From Diogma glabrata (Eukaryota; Arthropoda; Insecta; Diptera; Cylindrotomidae), in NCBI GenBank assembly GCA_963693315.1, contig OY856188.1:162228002-162292001 (forward strand): a stretch of DNA of 64,000 nt, read 5' to 3'. The position numbers and the translations under genes are program-made. Shown here piece after piece: positions 45,414 to 56,853 of the stretch (positions are counted from its first letter, which is position 1; each line of letters begins with the position of its first letter). The notes under the pieces are model-generated. The model ran no database searches and was not told where the DNA came from. It saw only the letters and a list, made by a program, of their open reading frames with translations.

Positions 45414-46589
45414 TTCTACAGGAAAGTGATAGAGATGTTCTATAAATGGTAGAGATGTTTTTAAATTAAAACACGTTGCACAACTAGGTCTGCATGAAGA
45501 TTATTGGCCGCCCATTTTTCTTAACGTCAGAATTGAGTGTTATTGAAAGTTCAAATAAGCTGTGCTTCAGACGATTCATTCACCACCCCCTGACCATTTG
45601 GTCAAATTTTCAAAGCTCTTCGATATTTAAGTGAACGCGGATGCGTTTACAGCTCTTTTTTATACCAAAGTTTTATCAAGATCTCATAAGTTGTCGTAAC
45701 AAAAATTACACATAGCTTTTCACATTTTCTTACAAAAATCAAAAACTAAGACAACAATTGTTTATACAAATGACTGAAATGTTGACATACAAAATGATAA
45801 GTCAATTATATTATTAGCATTATTTATTCTCATGTTATTTGCAAAAGATGATTTTCAGTTTTTTGGAAACCACTAAAAAACAAGATTTTGGTACTATGTG
45901 GAAAAATAATGAAACTTTAAAATTATTAAGAAAAATAAAAATCAATAGGGATATCAATCCTTCAACCCCTTTTATTCTATTATGTTTTAATTATTTATAA
46001 CAAATTATCAAAAATAGAAACTGTAATTAATTTCATTAAACGAACTTATTTGTACCATAACTTATTTTAAAATCCGTCAAGTAGTTTTTGAAATACAATT
46101 AATTGAACATATATGAAAACCGTGGTTTTTATAAACTAACCCTAGCTGAAAAAGGAAAAAAAACTTTCTTCTATGATAAGTTGTTTTTTATTTTTTGTTC
46201 CACCGAAAAAAATTTCATTTTGACCTATATGGGAAAGCATTAAATATTAACAATTACCAAAAAATCACATCACAGTATATCTGGTTGAGTTGCTGTAATT
46301 GGGTTTCGGTTCCCTTAATTTCTTAACGATAAAAAAATTTAATTAAAAACGCTAGATTGATGACTTTTCTAATAAATTTCTTTCGATTTCTAGCTTTACA
46401 TTAAAAATCATTTTTCATTTTAACATACAGTCACGCTCAATAAGGGTGTCGACGTTTGCTCTTTTCAGAAAATTAGTTCGCACTTAGACCATAAATGTCC
46501 TCAGTCCTCCATTATTCCTAAAATGTCCACATTTGGAGGACATGTGAAACAATATCGTACTTATCATTGATTATCAATAGATTTACAAA
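45414..46589. other. Partial 640-bp repeat unit, then no gene seen
   Basis: At about 45545-45890 GTGAACGCGGATGCGTTTA, AAGATGATTTTCAG and TTTTTTGGAAACCACTAAAA match the tandem repeat at 31309-32592. The rest is unannotated AT-rich DNA. Confidence 0.6.
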
Positions 46590-48420
46590 AATATGGAGGG
46601 GCTGAAATCTCAAGCTCTGAATTATCAAGACTTCGGTTTTGGTTAAGGATTTTGATATAGTTTCGGCATAAACTTTTATGAGGACATTTTTTTAAGTTTT
46701 GGGCAGCGATGTAAAACTCTTTGTTAAAGTACATGTATTTTTTATCTCTGTTTAGAAATTTATTACAGAACTAACACGAAACATCAATACGTTGCCGGAA
46801 AATCATAACAGATGATAAGTTAACATAATTTAGTGAAAAGATGATACAATCAGCAAACTGCTCAAAAACCTCTCCATTTAGCGTTTCGCGAAAATATTAA
46901 AAAATCACAAATTCATATTTCTTTCAAAATTCCAAAAATATTGTAAAAATTAAATAAAACCAACCTTTTTTCAAAATTCTAAACATATTCCAAAAATTAT
47001 TACAAAATCAAAGATTAAACTTTTTTCAAATATTCTGAAAATATTGCAAAAATGATAACAAAATCAGAAATTGAAAATTTTTTCAAAATTCCAAAAATAT
47101 TCCAAAAATTAGAATAAAATCAAATATTTAAACTTTTTCTAAATCCTAATAATATTCCAAAAACTCTTAAAAATTGAAACTTTTTTCAAAATTACAAAAA
47201 TTATAATAAAATCAAAAATCCAAAATTTTTCAAAATTCTAAAATATTCCGAAAATTCTTACAAAACCAAAGATTGAAACTTTTTTTAAAATTCTAAAAAT
47301 ATATATATAAAATTCAAAAATTTCAAAATTCTATTTTTCTCCAAAATTCTAAAAATATTAAAAAAATTATAACAAAATCAAGACTTAAAACTTTTTCCGA
47401 AATTCTAGAAATATTGCAAAAATTATAACAAAATCAAATATACAAACTTTTTTCAAAATTCCAAAAATATTTTAAAAACTATAACAAATTCAAAAATTTC
47501 CATGTTACATTTACGTAATACAACAGTTAAATTTTTTTTTACGAAAAATTGGCTAAAAAAATAAATGAAATAATTTTTTTGACATGCTTGACAATATTTT
47601 TTTGACAAACCTATAATGCAATAAAATTCTCAACAATAATAATATCATTTTCATTTCATACAAATAACTGATTTTATTATTTTCTAAAACAATAGATGAA
47701 AATCATTCTTTTGACAAACTTGACATTATTTTTTTGACAAACTTGTAATGCCATAATTCTCCATAATAATAAAATTGCATGTCATACAAATAATTAATTT
47801 TATTTTTTCCATACAATTGGGTAAAAAAATAAATAAAAATCTTTCTTTTGACACACTTGACAACATTTTTTTGACAAACTTATAATGCCATAATTCTCAA
47901 TAATAATAATAAAATTTCATGCCATACAAATAATTAATCTTATTTGTTAAAAAAAAATTGGGTAAAATAATAAATAAAATGTAAATGAAAATCTTCCTTT
48001 TGACACACTTGACAACATTTTTTTGACAAACTTATAATTCAATAATCTAGTTGTTGGTCTCACATACCTATCCCAACCATCAAGATTTCAATCACTTAAA
48101 ATGAACGTTTCTTAAGCAAAAAATATGCACACTTCCTTGTTTCGACATACTTGACGACTTTTTTGACACACTTCCGGTACAGTTATCGAACACATCGTCC
48201 TTTCGTCTCTTTCCATTGAGTAAACCTATTTTAAGAAAAAAAAATTTTGTAATCCGTCCAGCGGTTTTATAGATTTCGTTGGTTTTGGCATACATTTTTA
48301 TTTTGCTTTTTTAGAATCAGTAGGTCTAAAAAACCCCGATAAATGCCAAAAAAGTAGGGGTAAGATTTCCACTTTTGGCTCATGAATGCAATACTTAAGT
48401 TTTTTCAAAACCGAAGTAAT
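46590..48420 (-). repeat. Dispersed repeat R1, copy C (minus strand)
   Basis: The full R1 order is inverted: GGGGCTGAAATCTC end, CATCGCTGCCC-type block, the GATAAGTTAACATAATTTAG block also in copy D, the 50-bp array 46920-47490, the 130-bp array 47500-48030, the conserved block, and the terminus near CCGAAGTAAT at 48420. It is more diverged than copies D and E. Confidence 0.8.
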
Positions 48421-50020
48421 AAGTAAGTCTTATTACAAAATTTCCAACTAAACTAACTCTTTTTTCACTATGCTCATTCTTGAAACGGATCATCATTATA
48501 GTTTTCAGTGTTCCTTTTTTCGTTAGAAAAAGTATTGGTGCGAGTCAAACGTGTTTTCCCCACTATTTCGTTAACTATGAACCTACAATATGTCGGGTTA
48601 AAAATAAATAACAGTGCTTTCGTTTGTTTTGCAGAGCTACGATGTGAGGCCTTTGAGAAAATACATTTTATTAACATGTCAAATAGGCTATAAAAAGGCT
48701 TTACTTCGGAATCGCTTAAAATGTACTTTGCAGTTTTACATCTCAAACTTTTTGGAATAATGATGTTTTCTTTATGGTTTTTTCCAAGCTTAGTTCCGAA
48801 CCTAATTGATCGAAAACTTTAACAAAAAGTATTTGGAATGCTATAAAAATTCTTATGTTTCTTTTGGAAAATAAAACGAAGTGTCAAATATTCTTAATTA
48901 TATTTATTATGTGAATGGGAATGAGATAGCCTAAAAACACTATTTATAACCCGGTCATGTGTGGTGTCATTTGAAAGAGCTCATAGAACATTTAAATTTT
49001 TTTGTAACAATTTGCAATGCACAGTTTTTAAATTACACATTGTTAAAAAAGTGAAAGTTTTAGTTTAACGACCACCCTCTACGTTTAGAGCTGGATTGAC
49101 ACAAAAAAATTTAAAAATTCATGTTAATTTTTAGCTGGATGATAGTGGATAAGGGTGAAAGCAATAGTTTTTAACCCAAAGGAGAAGGATGTTGTTTGAA
49201 AAAGCACCAAATTTAAAAAAAAAATTGGTACAATTTTTCATTGCACAATTTTTGAATTATTGTCAAAAAGTGAAAGTTTTAGTATGTTCTAGATTCTGAT
49301 TTAGTATGTACAGGATTATGTCAATCATTTATAATAATTTGTCTTTTTACGTTCACAGAATCCTAAGCGAGCGAAATTAATTCGGACTTGGCTGATTTTT
49401 TTGTATTTACTGCACATGGTATGATATTAATTCAAAAATCATGTATATCAAGATACAATTAAAGTCAATTCATTTAAAAAACTAATTCTAATACATTTTT
49501 TTCTAACAGACAATAGAATCACAATTCATCATATATATTTTCAGATTTCTTTATTCTAAGCCGAATGATATATCATTTAAATCTATTGCTTTTGAATGTG
49601 AATAGAAAATTGATTGGAAATTCATTTAAATTGTGGAAGAAATAAAGCTATTATTAGTTTATGCGCTTTTATTTATTTATAATGAAAAAGTTTTAATTAA
49701 AATGTCATTGGTAGTCATGAGATTCAAAAGGTTTTTTGTTGTTGATCTCATCTTTATTATTGATTTTGAGCAATTTAAAAACAAAATAATCGTACCGCAC
49801 ATAAAATAGCAGTAAATACCGGCTCATTTTCATAATTTCCTCTAATGAGGAACTATTAGTTTGAAAGAATTGCATTTTGCTAAAAAGTGTACTACAATAT
49901 TTCATCAACCTCTAAACTCTAAAGATACACAAAAACTGTTTTGTATTTAATTATCTTGGCAAGTGTCATGAAAAAAATGTTCAAATTAAATGATCATTCG
50001 ATTTATTAAAAGTGAACGAG
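48421..50020. other. No gene seen; a short imperfect duplication
   Basis: Two diverged blocks near 48990-49070 and 49195-49285 share CATTGCACA..TTTTTGAATTA and AAAAAGTGAAAGTTTTAGT. Open frames at 48474-48746 on opposite strands overlap each other and show no domain. Confidence 0.4.
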
Positions 50021-50093
50021 GCGTTGTTTGGTCGAGTGGTTAAGTAGGTTGATTTGAACTCGAGAGACCCGAGTTCAACTCCTGCTAAGTCCA
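50021..50093 (+). repeat. tRNA-like fossil or SINE head
   Basis: TGGTCGAGTGGTTAAG matches an A box of serine/leucine-type tRNAs and GAGTTCAACTCC (about 50070-50081) a B box. Acceptor stem halves do not pair and the anticodon arm is broken, so it is not a working tRNA. Confidence 0.5.
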
Positions 50094-50221
50094 AAGTGTT
50101 TTTAATCAAACAAAATAATAATAACTATCAACATCCTACTATAAAAATTAGCCAAAAGTCAAACATTACAGCTTTGTTGAATATCCACATTTATAATAAT
50201 TGATTGAAATAAGCTTTCAAG

Positions 50222-50640
50222 GACGCATGGAGGGATCAGTTTTGATTATAATTGATTTATTGGTCAGGCAACCATGTGTACTTCAGTCCCTACTATTGAC
50301 ATAGGAGTTAACGTGAGATATCAGTTATCACATACCACTGACAATAGTAGCTGTGAGTGACATATCACTAGCTAAGGTGATATCTAGGAGGTGCTGGCGG
50401 ATGAACTCTGTTCAATCAACGGTAGCATGTTGTGGTCAAACGATGAGGGTCAACATAATCAAAAACTTTCTTTGTTGTCAAATAAACTCACTTATATTTT
50501 TGAATCGTTTATTTTGGTTTTAATTTGTAATTTATACTTTTGTTTAGTTGGTTCCGTTTTTAAATTTATAAGTTTAATTCAGTTTACTATATTTTTGTTT
50601 AGTATTTGACTTAACGAGTAATCCTCTCAAATATTCATAA
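50222..50640 (+). mobile_element. LINE 5'-region copy
   Basis: CGCATGGAGGGATCAGTTTT, GGAGTTAACGTGAGATATCA, CACATACCACTG, CTAGCTAAGGTGATATCTAG and TCAATCAACGGTAGCA match the 5' part of the derivative at 10096-10782. It ends where R1 copy D begins and has no 3' tail. Confidence 0.6.
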
Positions 50641-50649
50641 ATCTAATTA

Positions 50650-52362
50650 TTACTTCGGTCTGAAAGACCTAAGTATTACATTCATGAGCGAAAAGTGAAA
50701 TTCTTACCCCCAGTTTTTTCGGCATTTCTCGACGTTTTAGGACCTACTGATTCTAATTAAGCAAAAAAAAAATGTATGTCTGTCTGCAGGCCGGCCGTCC
50801 GGCCGTCATTACCTACGCTACAGGGAAAACTGCTGGAGAGATTTCAAAAATTTTTAAAAATAGGTACATATAGTCAAGGGACATATCCGAAAGGACGCTG
50901 TGTTCGATAACTGTACCGGAAGTGTGTCAAAAAAATCATTAAGTGTGTCAAAAACAGCAAATTTTCATATTCTTGGCTTAAAAAACGTTCATTTTAAGTG
51001 ATTACGAGTAGGAACATTGAATTTGGAGAAATCTTGATTGTAGGGATTGGTATGTGAGACCAAAAACTAGATTATTGCATTATGAGTTTGTCAAAAAAAA
51101 TGTTGTCAAGTGTGCCAAAAGAAAGATTTTTATTTATTTTTTTACCTAATTTTTTGGAAAAAAAATAAAATTAATTATTTGTTTGAAATGAAATTTTATT
51201 ATTATTATTGAGAATTATGGCATTATAAGTTTGTCAAAAAAATGTTATCAAGTGTGTCAAAAGAAAGTATTTTATATATTTTTTTACCCAATTTTTTGGA
51301 AAAAAATTAAATTAATTATTTGTTTGAATTTTATTAGTACTATTGAGAATTATGGCATTATAAGTTTGTCAAAAAAATGTTGTCAAGTGTGTCAAAAGAA
51401 ATATTTTTATTTACATTTTTACCCAATTTTTTGGAAAAAAGTAAAATTAATAATATGTACGACATGAATTTTATTATTATTATTGAGAATTATAAGTTTG
51501 TCAAAAAAATAATGTCAGGTATGTCAAAAAATGATTTCATTTATTTTTTTATCCAATTTTATGGAAAAAAATGTAGCTGTTTTTATGACGTAAATGTAAT
51601 TGAAAATGAAATTGGACATGGAAATTTTTGAATTTGTTATAGTTTTTGAAATATTTTTGGAATTTTGAAAAAAGTTTGTATTTTTGATTTTGTAATAATT
51701 TTTGCAATATTTTTAAAATTATGGAAAAAGTTTTAATTTTTGATTTTGGAATATTTTTAGAATTTTGAAAAATTTTAACTTTTTGATTTTATTATAATTT
51801 TTGGAATTTTGAAAAAAGTTTCAATTTTTGATTTTGTAATGATTTTTGCAGCAGTTTTAGAATTTTGAAAGAGTTTGAATTTTTAAGAATTTTTGAAATA
51901 TTATTGGAATATAGAAAAAGTTTATATATTTGATTTTATTCTAATTTTTGGAATATTTTTGGGTTTTCGAAAAAAGTTTGATTTTATTTAATTTTTACAA
52001 TATTTTTGGAATTTTGAAAGAAATATGAATTTGTGATTTTGTAATATTTTCTCGAAACGCTAAATGGAGAGGTTTTTGAGTAGTTTGCTGAGTGTATCAT
52101 CTTTTCACTAAATTATGTTAATTTATGATCTGTAATAATTTTCCGGCAACGTATTGATGTTTCGTGTTAGTTTTGTAATAAATTTTTAAACAGAGATAAA
52201 AAATAAATGTACTTTAACAAAGATCTATGTTTGATATGCATCGCTGCCCAAAACTAAAAACCATGTCCTCCTAAAAGTTTTTTGCCGAAAACTCTATCAA
52301 AATCCTTAACCCAGACCGAAGTTTTGATCTCTCAGAGCTATGAGATTTCAGCCCTTATATAT
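50650..52362 (+). repeat. Dispersed repeat R1, copy D (plus strand)
   Basis: A clean copy: stem-loop TACTTCGGTCTGAAAGACCT at 50651; conserved block to about 51050; 130-bp array about 51060-51540; 50-bp array 51610-52050; GCTAAATGGAGAGGTTTTTG block; CATCGCTGCCCAAAACTAAA; and end CAGCCCTTATAT. It is a good reference for the family. Confidence 0.85.
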
Positions 52363-52399
52363 TTGAATGTTACTCCTCAGAAAAAAATCTCTAATAAGT

Positions 52400-53255
52400 C
52401 ACGAGTGTAAAGTCATTATTAATTGTTGCTAATCAATGCGAAACTTAATATCTGACGTAAAGTCAATATGTTGTTATATTTTTGGTTAGGAAATATAGAC
52501 AACATTAGGGGAATTTTTAATTTCAGATTGGTTTTTGAGAACAATTAAGCTTAATGTATTGATTAGCAACAATCAATAATGACTTTACACTCGTGACTTA
52601 GGATGTTGATTAGAATGTTGACTTAGATGTTAACGAAATATTCTCTCATCCTATGAATTCACACATCGTAATATCTAGAAATTTAATACAAAAAATACCA
52701 AAGAAATACAATTTTCAATATGTAATCATAGATGAAAAATTCAACTTAAGTAAATATGAAAAATGATGAAGTTTCAATTTAGAAATTATCTGAACATCAA
52801 AATTAAAATATGTTTCGTCATCGCCGCTTTGGCTAAGTTTTGTAAGACACACGGAATTTGAACAATATGTCCCTGATGAATGTAGTTCAAATCCTGACAC
52901 GAAACACAACAAAATTTTTTCTAAAGGAATTTTAGAGAAAATGAAAAGTTATTTCGAATTGCAAAATTCAAGTGATTTCCAATATGTACTTAAGCTTAAT
53001 TGTTCTCAAAAACCAATCTGAAATTAAAAATTCCCCTAATGTTGTCTATATTTCCTAACCAAAAATATAAGAACATATTGACTTTACGTCAGATATTAAG
53101 TTTCGCATTGATTAGCAACAATCAATAATGACTTTACACTCGTGACTTAGGATGTTGATTAGAATGTTGACTTAGATGTTAACGAAATATTCTCTCATCC
53201 TATGAATTCACACATCGTAATATCTCGAAATTCAATACAAAAAATACCAAAGAAC
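52400..53255. repeat. Direct and inverted duplications around a SINE-like core
   Basis: A block of about 145 bp (GATTAGCAACAATCAATAAT, GACTTTACACTCGTGACTTA, TTCTCTCATCCTATGAATTC) occurs at 52558-52712 and 53108-53255 in the same orientation, nearly identical. A second block at 52400-52560 (GTTGTCTATATTTCC complement, GGTTTTTGAGAACAATTAAG) is inverted at 52990-53120. Between them lies a tRNA-like segment. Confidence 0.75.
52820..52905 (+). repeat. tRNA-derived SINE-like head
   Basis: TTTGGCTAAGTTTTGTAAGA and TAGTTCAAATCC have A- and B-box character. The flanking AGAAATTATCTGAACATCAA and ATATGTTTCGT match the copy near 21600, so the family is dispersed. Confidence 0.5.
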
Positions 53256-53261
53256 TGGGAA

Positions 53262-53575
53262 CAATATTGTATGCAAACTTGTATACAAATTTATGTACAA
53301 AATTGTATTCAAAGTTGTATGCAAAGTTTTATTCAAAGTTGTATTCAAAGTTGTATATAAAGGTGTATTAAAAGTTGTATTAAAAGTTGTGTACAAAATT
53401 GTTTACAAAGTTGTATACAAAATTGTATACAAAGTTGTATACACAGTTGTACACAAAGTTGTGTACAAAGTTGTATACAAAGTTTTATACAAGGTTGTAT
53501 ACAAAGTTGTATATAAATTGGCATTCCAAGTTGTATATATATTGGCATTCCAAGTTGTATACAACTTTGTTTACG
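53262..53575. repeat. 12-bp palindromic minisatellite, about 25 units
   Basis: Repeats of TTGTATACAAAG and close variants run for about 310 bp. The core TTGTATACAA is its own reverse complement. Open frames on both strands (VVYKVVYK and QLCIQLCI types) result from the period being a multiple of three and are not genes. Confidence 0.9.
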
Positions 53576-56500
53576 ACTTGGTATAAAATTTACAAAAAAC
53601 AAAGAAAAATAATACTTCTATCCACTCCTCAAGCAAAGCATAAACTAAATTCAATTCAAAGAAAATATTAAAATTTAAATTTCATTTCTTATTTCGTTTC
53701 GTTTGCTGTTCGTGTTGTTTTTTTTAATCGTTTTTATACTTTATATACTTTTTTATATTAATTTTTTTTATATTCTCTTTTATATTCAGCAAAAAGTGTC
53801 GTTAAAACTTTTTTTTGTCTTAATTTTTTCCGTCTAGCCTCCTTTCGCAACGCGCGATAAGGAACTTCGTTCCAATAATCGTTTTTTTCGTTAGGTGCAA
53901 AAATGTTAACCGGGCATAAGACTTTGTTTGTTTGTTTATTTGTTTTGTAAATCATTTTATGTTTGAATTGTTTTTTTGTGGTAAAGTATTTTGGATTGAA
54001 GTTAGAAATCAAATGAGATTAAGTTTTGAAATTTCAAAATGATCTGAGTTGTTTTGGAGTAGATTAAGTGTTAATTAAAATTATTGGTTAAATTGTGCGT
54101 GTCAAAAATATAAAATTAAATAAATTAAGTATATGTTTGTCTAACTTTTTAAAATACATAGAATTCAATATTTGTAGTGATTTTGTTTCAATGACAATTA
54201 AACTTAAATATAACTAATTGCAGCAAAAAATTATTGTGTTAAATACAGGTGCGTAATAATCAAAGTAACTCTAAATTATAATATAATTTGCCATAAAAAA
54301 AATGTCGCGCGTAATATTATTTAATGCAAATAATAAACATTTTTAATACAACAAGCTTTATATTTGATTCCAAGTACTTTGTTGAATATTAATGCAAAGA
54401 GCATTAAATTTAATTTTTTAGCAAGCCTCGTAATGTTTTGTAATGGAAACTTACGTAGGACCTATATGTCTAGCAATTTGCATTACATATTCAAGTTTTT
54501 TAACTATGTGTATGGGAGCAGTTGGAAAGCATTTTCTAGAATCTACAGTAATTCCAATCAATTAAGCGTAGAAACCTTCCACTTAAAAATGACTCGGGTT
54601 TCTTCGAAAGTAGTTCGGACTTGAAACCGTAAGTATGCCTCCAGTAACAATTCTTTTAACGAAAAAATCTCAAATGGGCTAGGAATAGTAGTTGCTTTTA
54701 ATAAAAAGGATATTTTATGGCTTACAAGATAAATTGGGATTGCCAAAACATATGCCGCCATACCTTTGCACACAAGCCAGTTCCAGTGTGTCATTCAAAA
54801 CCTACATGTAGAGAGAGGGTGAGAATGCTTTGTAAAGTTTGCAACTGAACTTTTAAAAATGAACAATGTTGCGAGCAGTATACAAAGGTAAATAAATTAA
54901 AACTGATTAAAACTCATATAAATTTCTATAGTGGAGTAACTAAACGTTTTCGGGTCTGAATTGTTTGAACCTTGACCGATTAACTTGAAATTTACTGAAT
55001 AGTTAAGGGATGACTGAAAAATCAAAGGTGACATAGCGATGATTTGCGTTTATCCTTATCCTGGGGATAGATGCCACCCATTCTCGGGTGGCGAATTTTT
55101 TTCACTCAAAATAACCCCGAAAATAGATAAAGAGACATATTTTAAGTGAAAGTATTCTATAACGTTTTTTCCATAGATCGATATTTTTCGAGTTATTCGC
55201 AATTGAAAACTTACATTTTTCGTTCAAATAAGCTTGTTTTTTTACGGTTTTTCACACATAACTCAAAAACCTAGCGTTCTATCAAAAAAGTTGAAACGAA
55301 CTACAATCAAGTTTAAAACGAAAAACGATTGGTTTCGGTATATGTTTTGTAAGTCCAAAACGAAGGAAGCTATATAGCTCACTGAAGAGAAATATATTTT
55401 TTTAACAACTTGGTTCGAAGTATTCAACGTTAAAAAATGAAAAGCGTTGCATTTTTCCGAGAAAGCTTCTAAAATATTTACATAATGCTTAGCAATACCT
55501 TTAAAATAAGTTCTAGTTTAATTCTTGTCCATTAAGACTAAGCGAGTTACGATGCAAAAACGGGAATTTAAAACAAATCAGCATTAAAATCTCAGTTATT
55601 CCCAACAAAATCCATATTCTTCGTTATCCTTTTACAGATAGCTGTATTTTATGTATTAATAACGAGATTTAGAAATGTAGCTGCATTAGAATTCGTAGTT
55701 TTTGAAAATAGTATAATGATAATTAAAAATGTATGTTTCAAATTTCTTAAAAACGTACCTTCTCTTCGAAATCTAAAACTAAATAAGATACGTAACAAGT
55801 ATCCAGCACGAAAATGTTTGTTTTTTTTAACAAAAAATTTGGTTACATTTTGTTTTCTGTGGGATAAAAAATGCCGAAGACGTAACTATTTCAAGTTTGC
55901 ATTATAATGGTCCGACCACCCAACCCGAGCCCCTCAACCCGCAACCATTTAAAGATGAAAGATTTTAACAAGTTGGAATGAATAGCGTATTATGACTTTT
56001 GAAAGTACCTATATATTGGCTTTTAATGGACGTTGTGGCTTTAAAATTGAGAGTGGTAAGTTACGAAAACCGTAACTTAGTAGGCCAGCTGTCAAACAGA
56101 ACGGCTGTGTATTTTTTCGATCAACAATTTTTTTCAAAAAATAATAATAATAATTAAATTTCATTAATAATTCATTTATATTTCTTTTATATTTTTTTTA
56201 TTACTTTTTTTATTAGTAAATAATACTAATTCTTACTATTTATCTTTTTTAATTTTAGGTAAGGAAAATAATCTATTTGGAAAAATTAATTGATGAACTG
56301 AATTTAACAACAAAAACATCAACAAAAATTTAGATCCATAGATTCAAGAAATTCAAGAAAATAAAAATAAGATAAGCGTTTTAATATAGTATTTAGTTTT
56401 TATTCATATTTATTAACAATTTAGTGTACAATTGTTGTACATAATCTATTAAATTGGAATTGTTTATTGTAAACATAATACAGTAAGCAATTCGAAATAT

Positions 56501-56853
56501 TCGTGAACGGTAAGGTACAATAATTGTTTATTGTTGACTTATGTAGAATTATAGTTATTTTATTAGTTTCGTTGTTAGTTTTCTTGTGGTCTTGTTGACT
56601 CAATAACAGGTTTTAAGTACACTTTATGTATAGTTTCCTGTCTTTGAGTTACATCTTGTTTTGATGTTTCTAAAATAATATTTTGTTTACAATTTCATAA
56701 TTTTAATTGTCGATTTTAACAGTGAACCTAGACTTAGATTCAGGTTGTCCAGCTGTTGAAGTAGTCAATTTCAATTTCAATTTGAGTTTGTTTGTTTTCG
56801 CATTACTGTGGTTTTCGTATGTATGTTTTTCATTGATATTTCTCTGAGTTAAA
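53576..56853. other. No gene recognised; LINE 5' UTR probably in the last part
   Basis: A lysine-rich minus-strand frame (53758-54012) has no known domain. 54364-54800 has overlapping open frames on both strands without motifs. 54950-55650 resembles non-coding repeat. The sequence from about 56099 may be the LINE 5' untranslated region: TGTCAAACA at 56090-56098 also follows the LINE poly(A) tail at 61404. Confidence 0.4.

Noticed and set aside
46435..46560. CAGTCACGCTCAATAAGGGT as a Tc1/mariner end
   Set aside because: No matching inverted end or TA-flanked partner found in the window.
48474..48746. 90-aa minus-strand frame and overlapping plus-strand frame
   Set aside because: Complementary open frames of similar length without motifs; chance is the simpler explanation.
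50021..50093. Functional serine/leucine tRNA
   Set aside because: Promoter boxes look right, but acceptor and anticodon stems fail to pair.
53293..53671. Open frames of VVYK and KLYT repeats on both strands
   Set aside because: Produced by the 12-bp minisatellite, whose period is a multiple of three.
53758..54012. 84-aa lysine-rich minus-strand frame
   Set aside because: Starts and stops in AT-rich DNA without recognisable motifs; lysine richness follows base composition.
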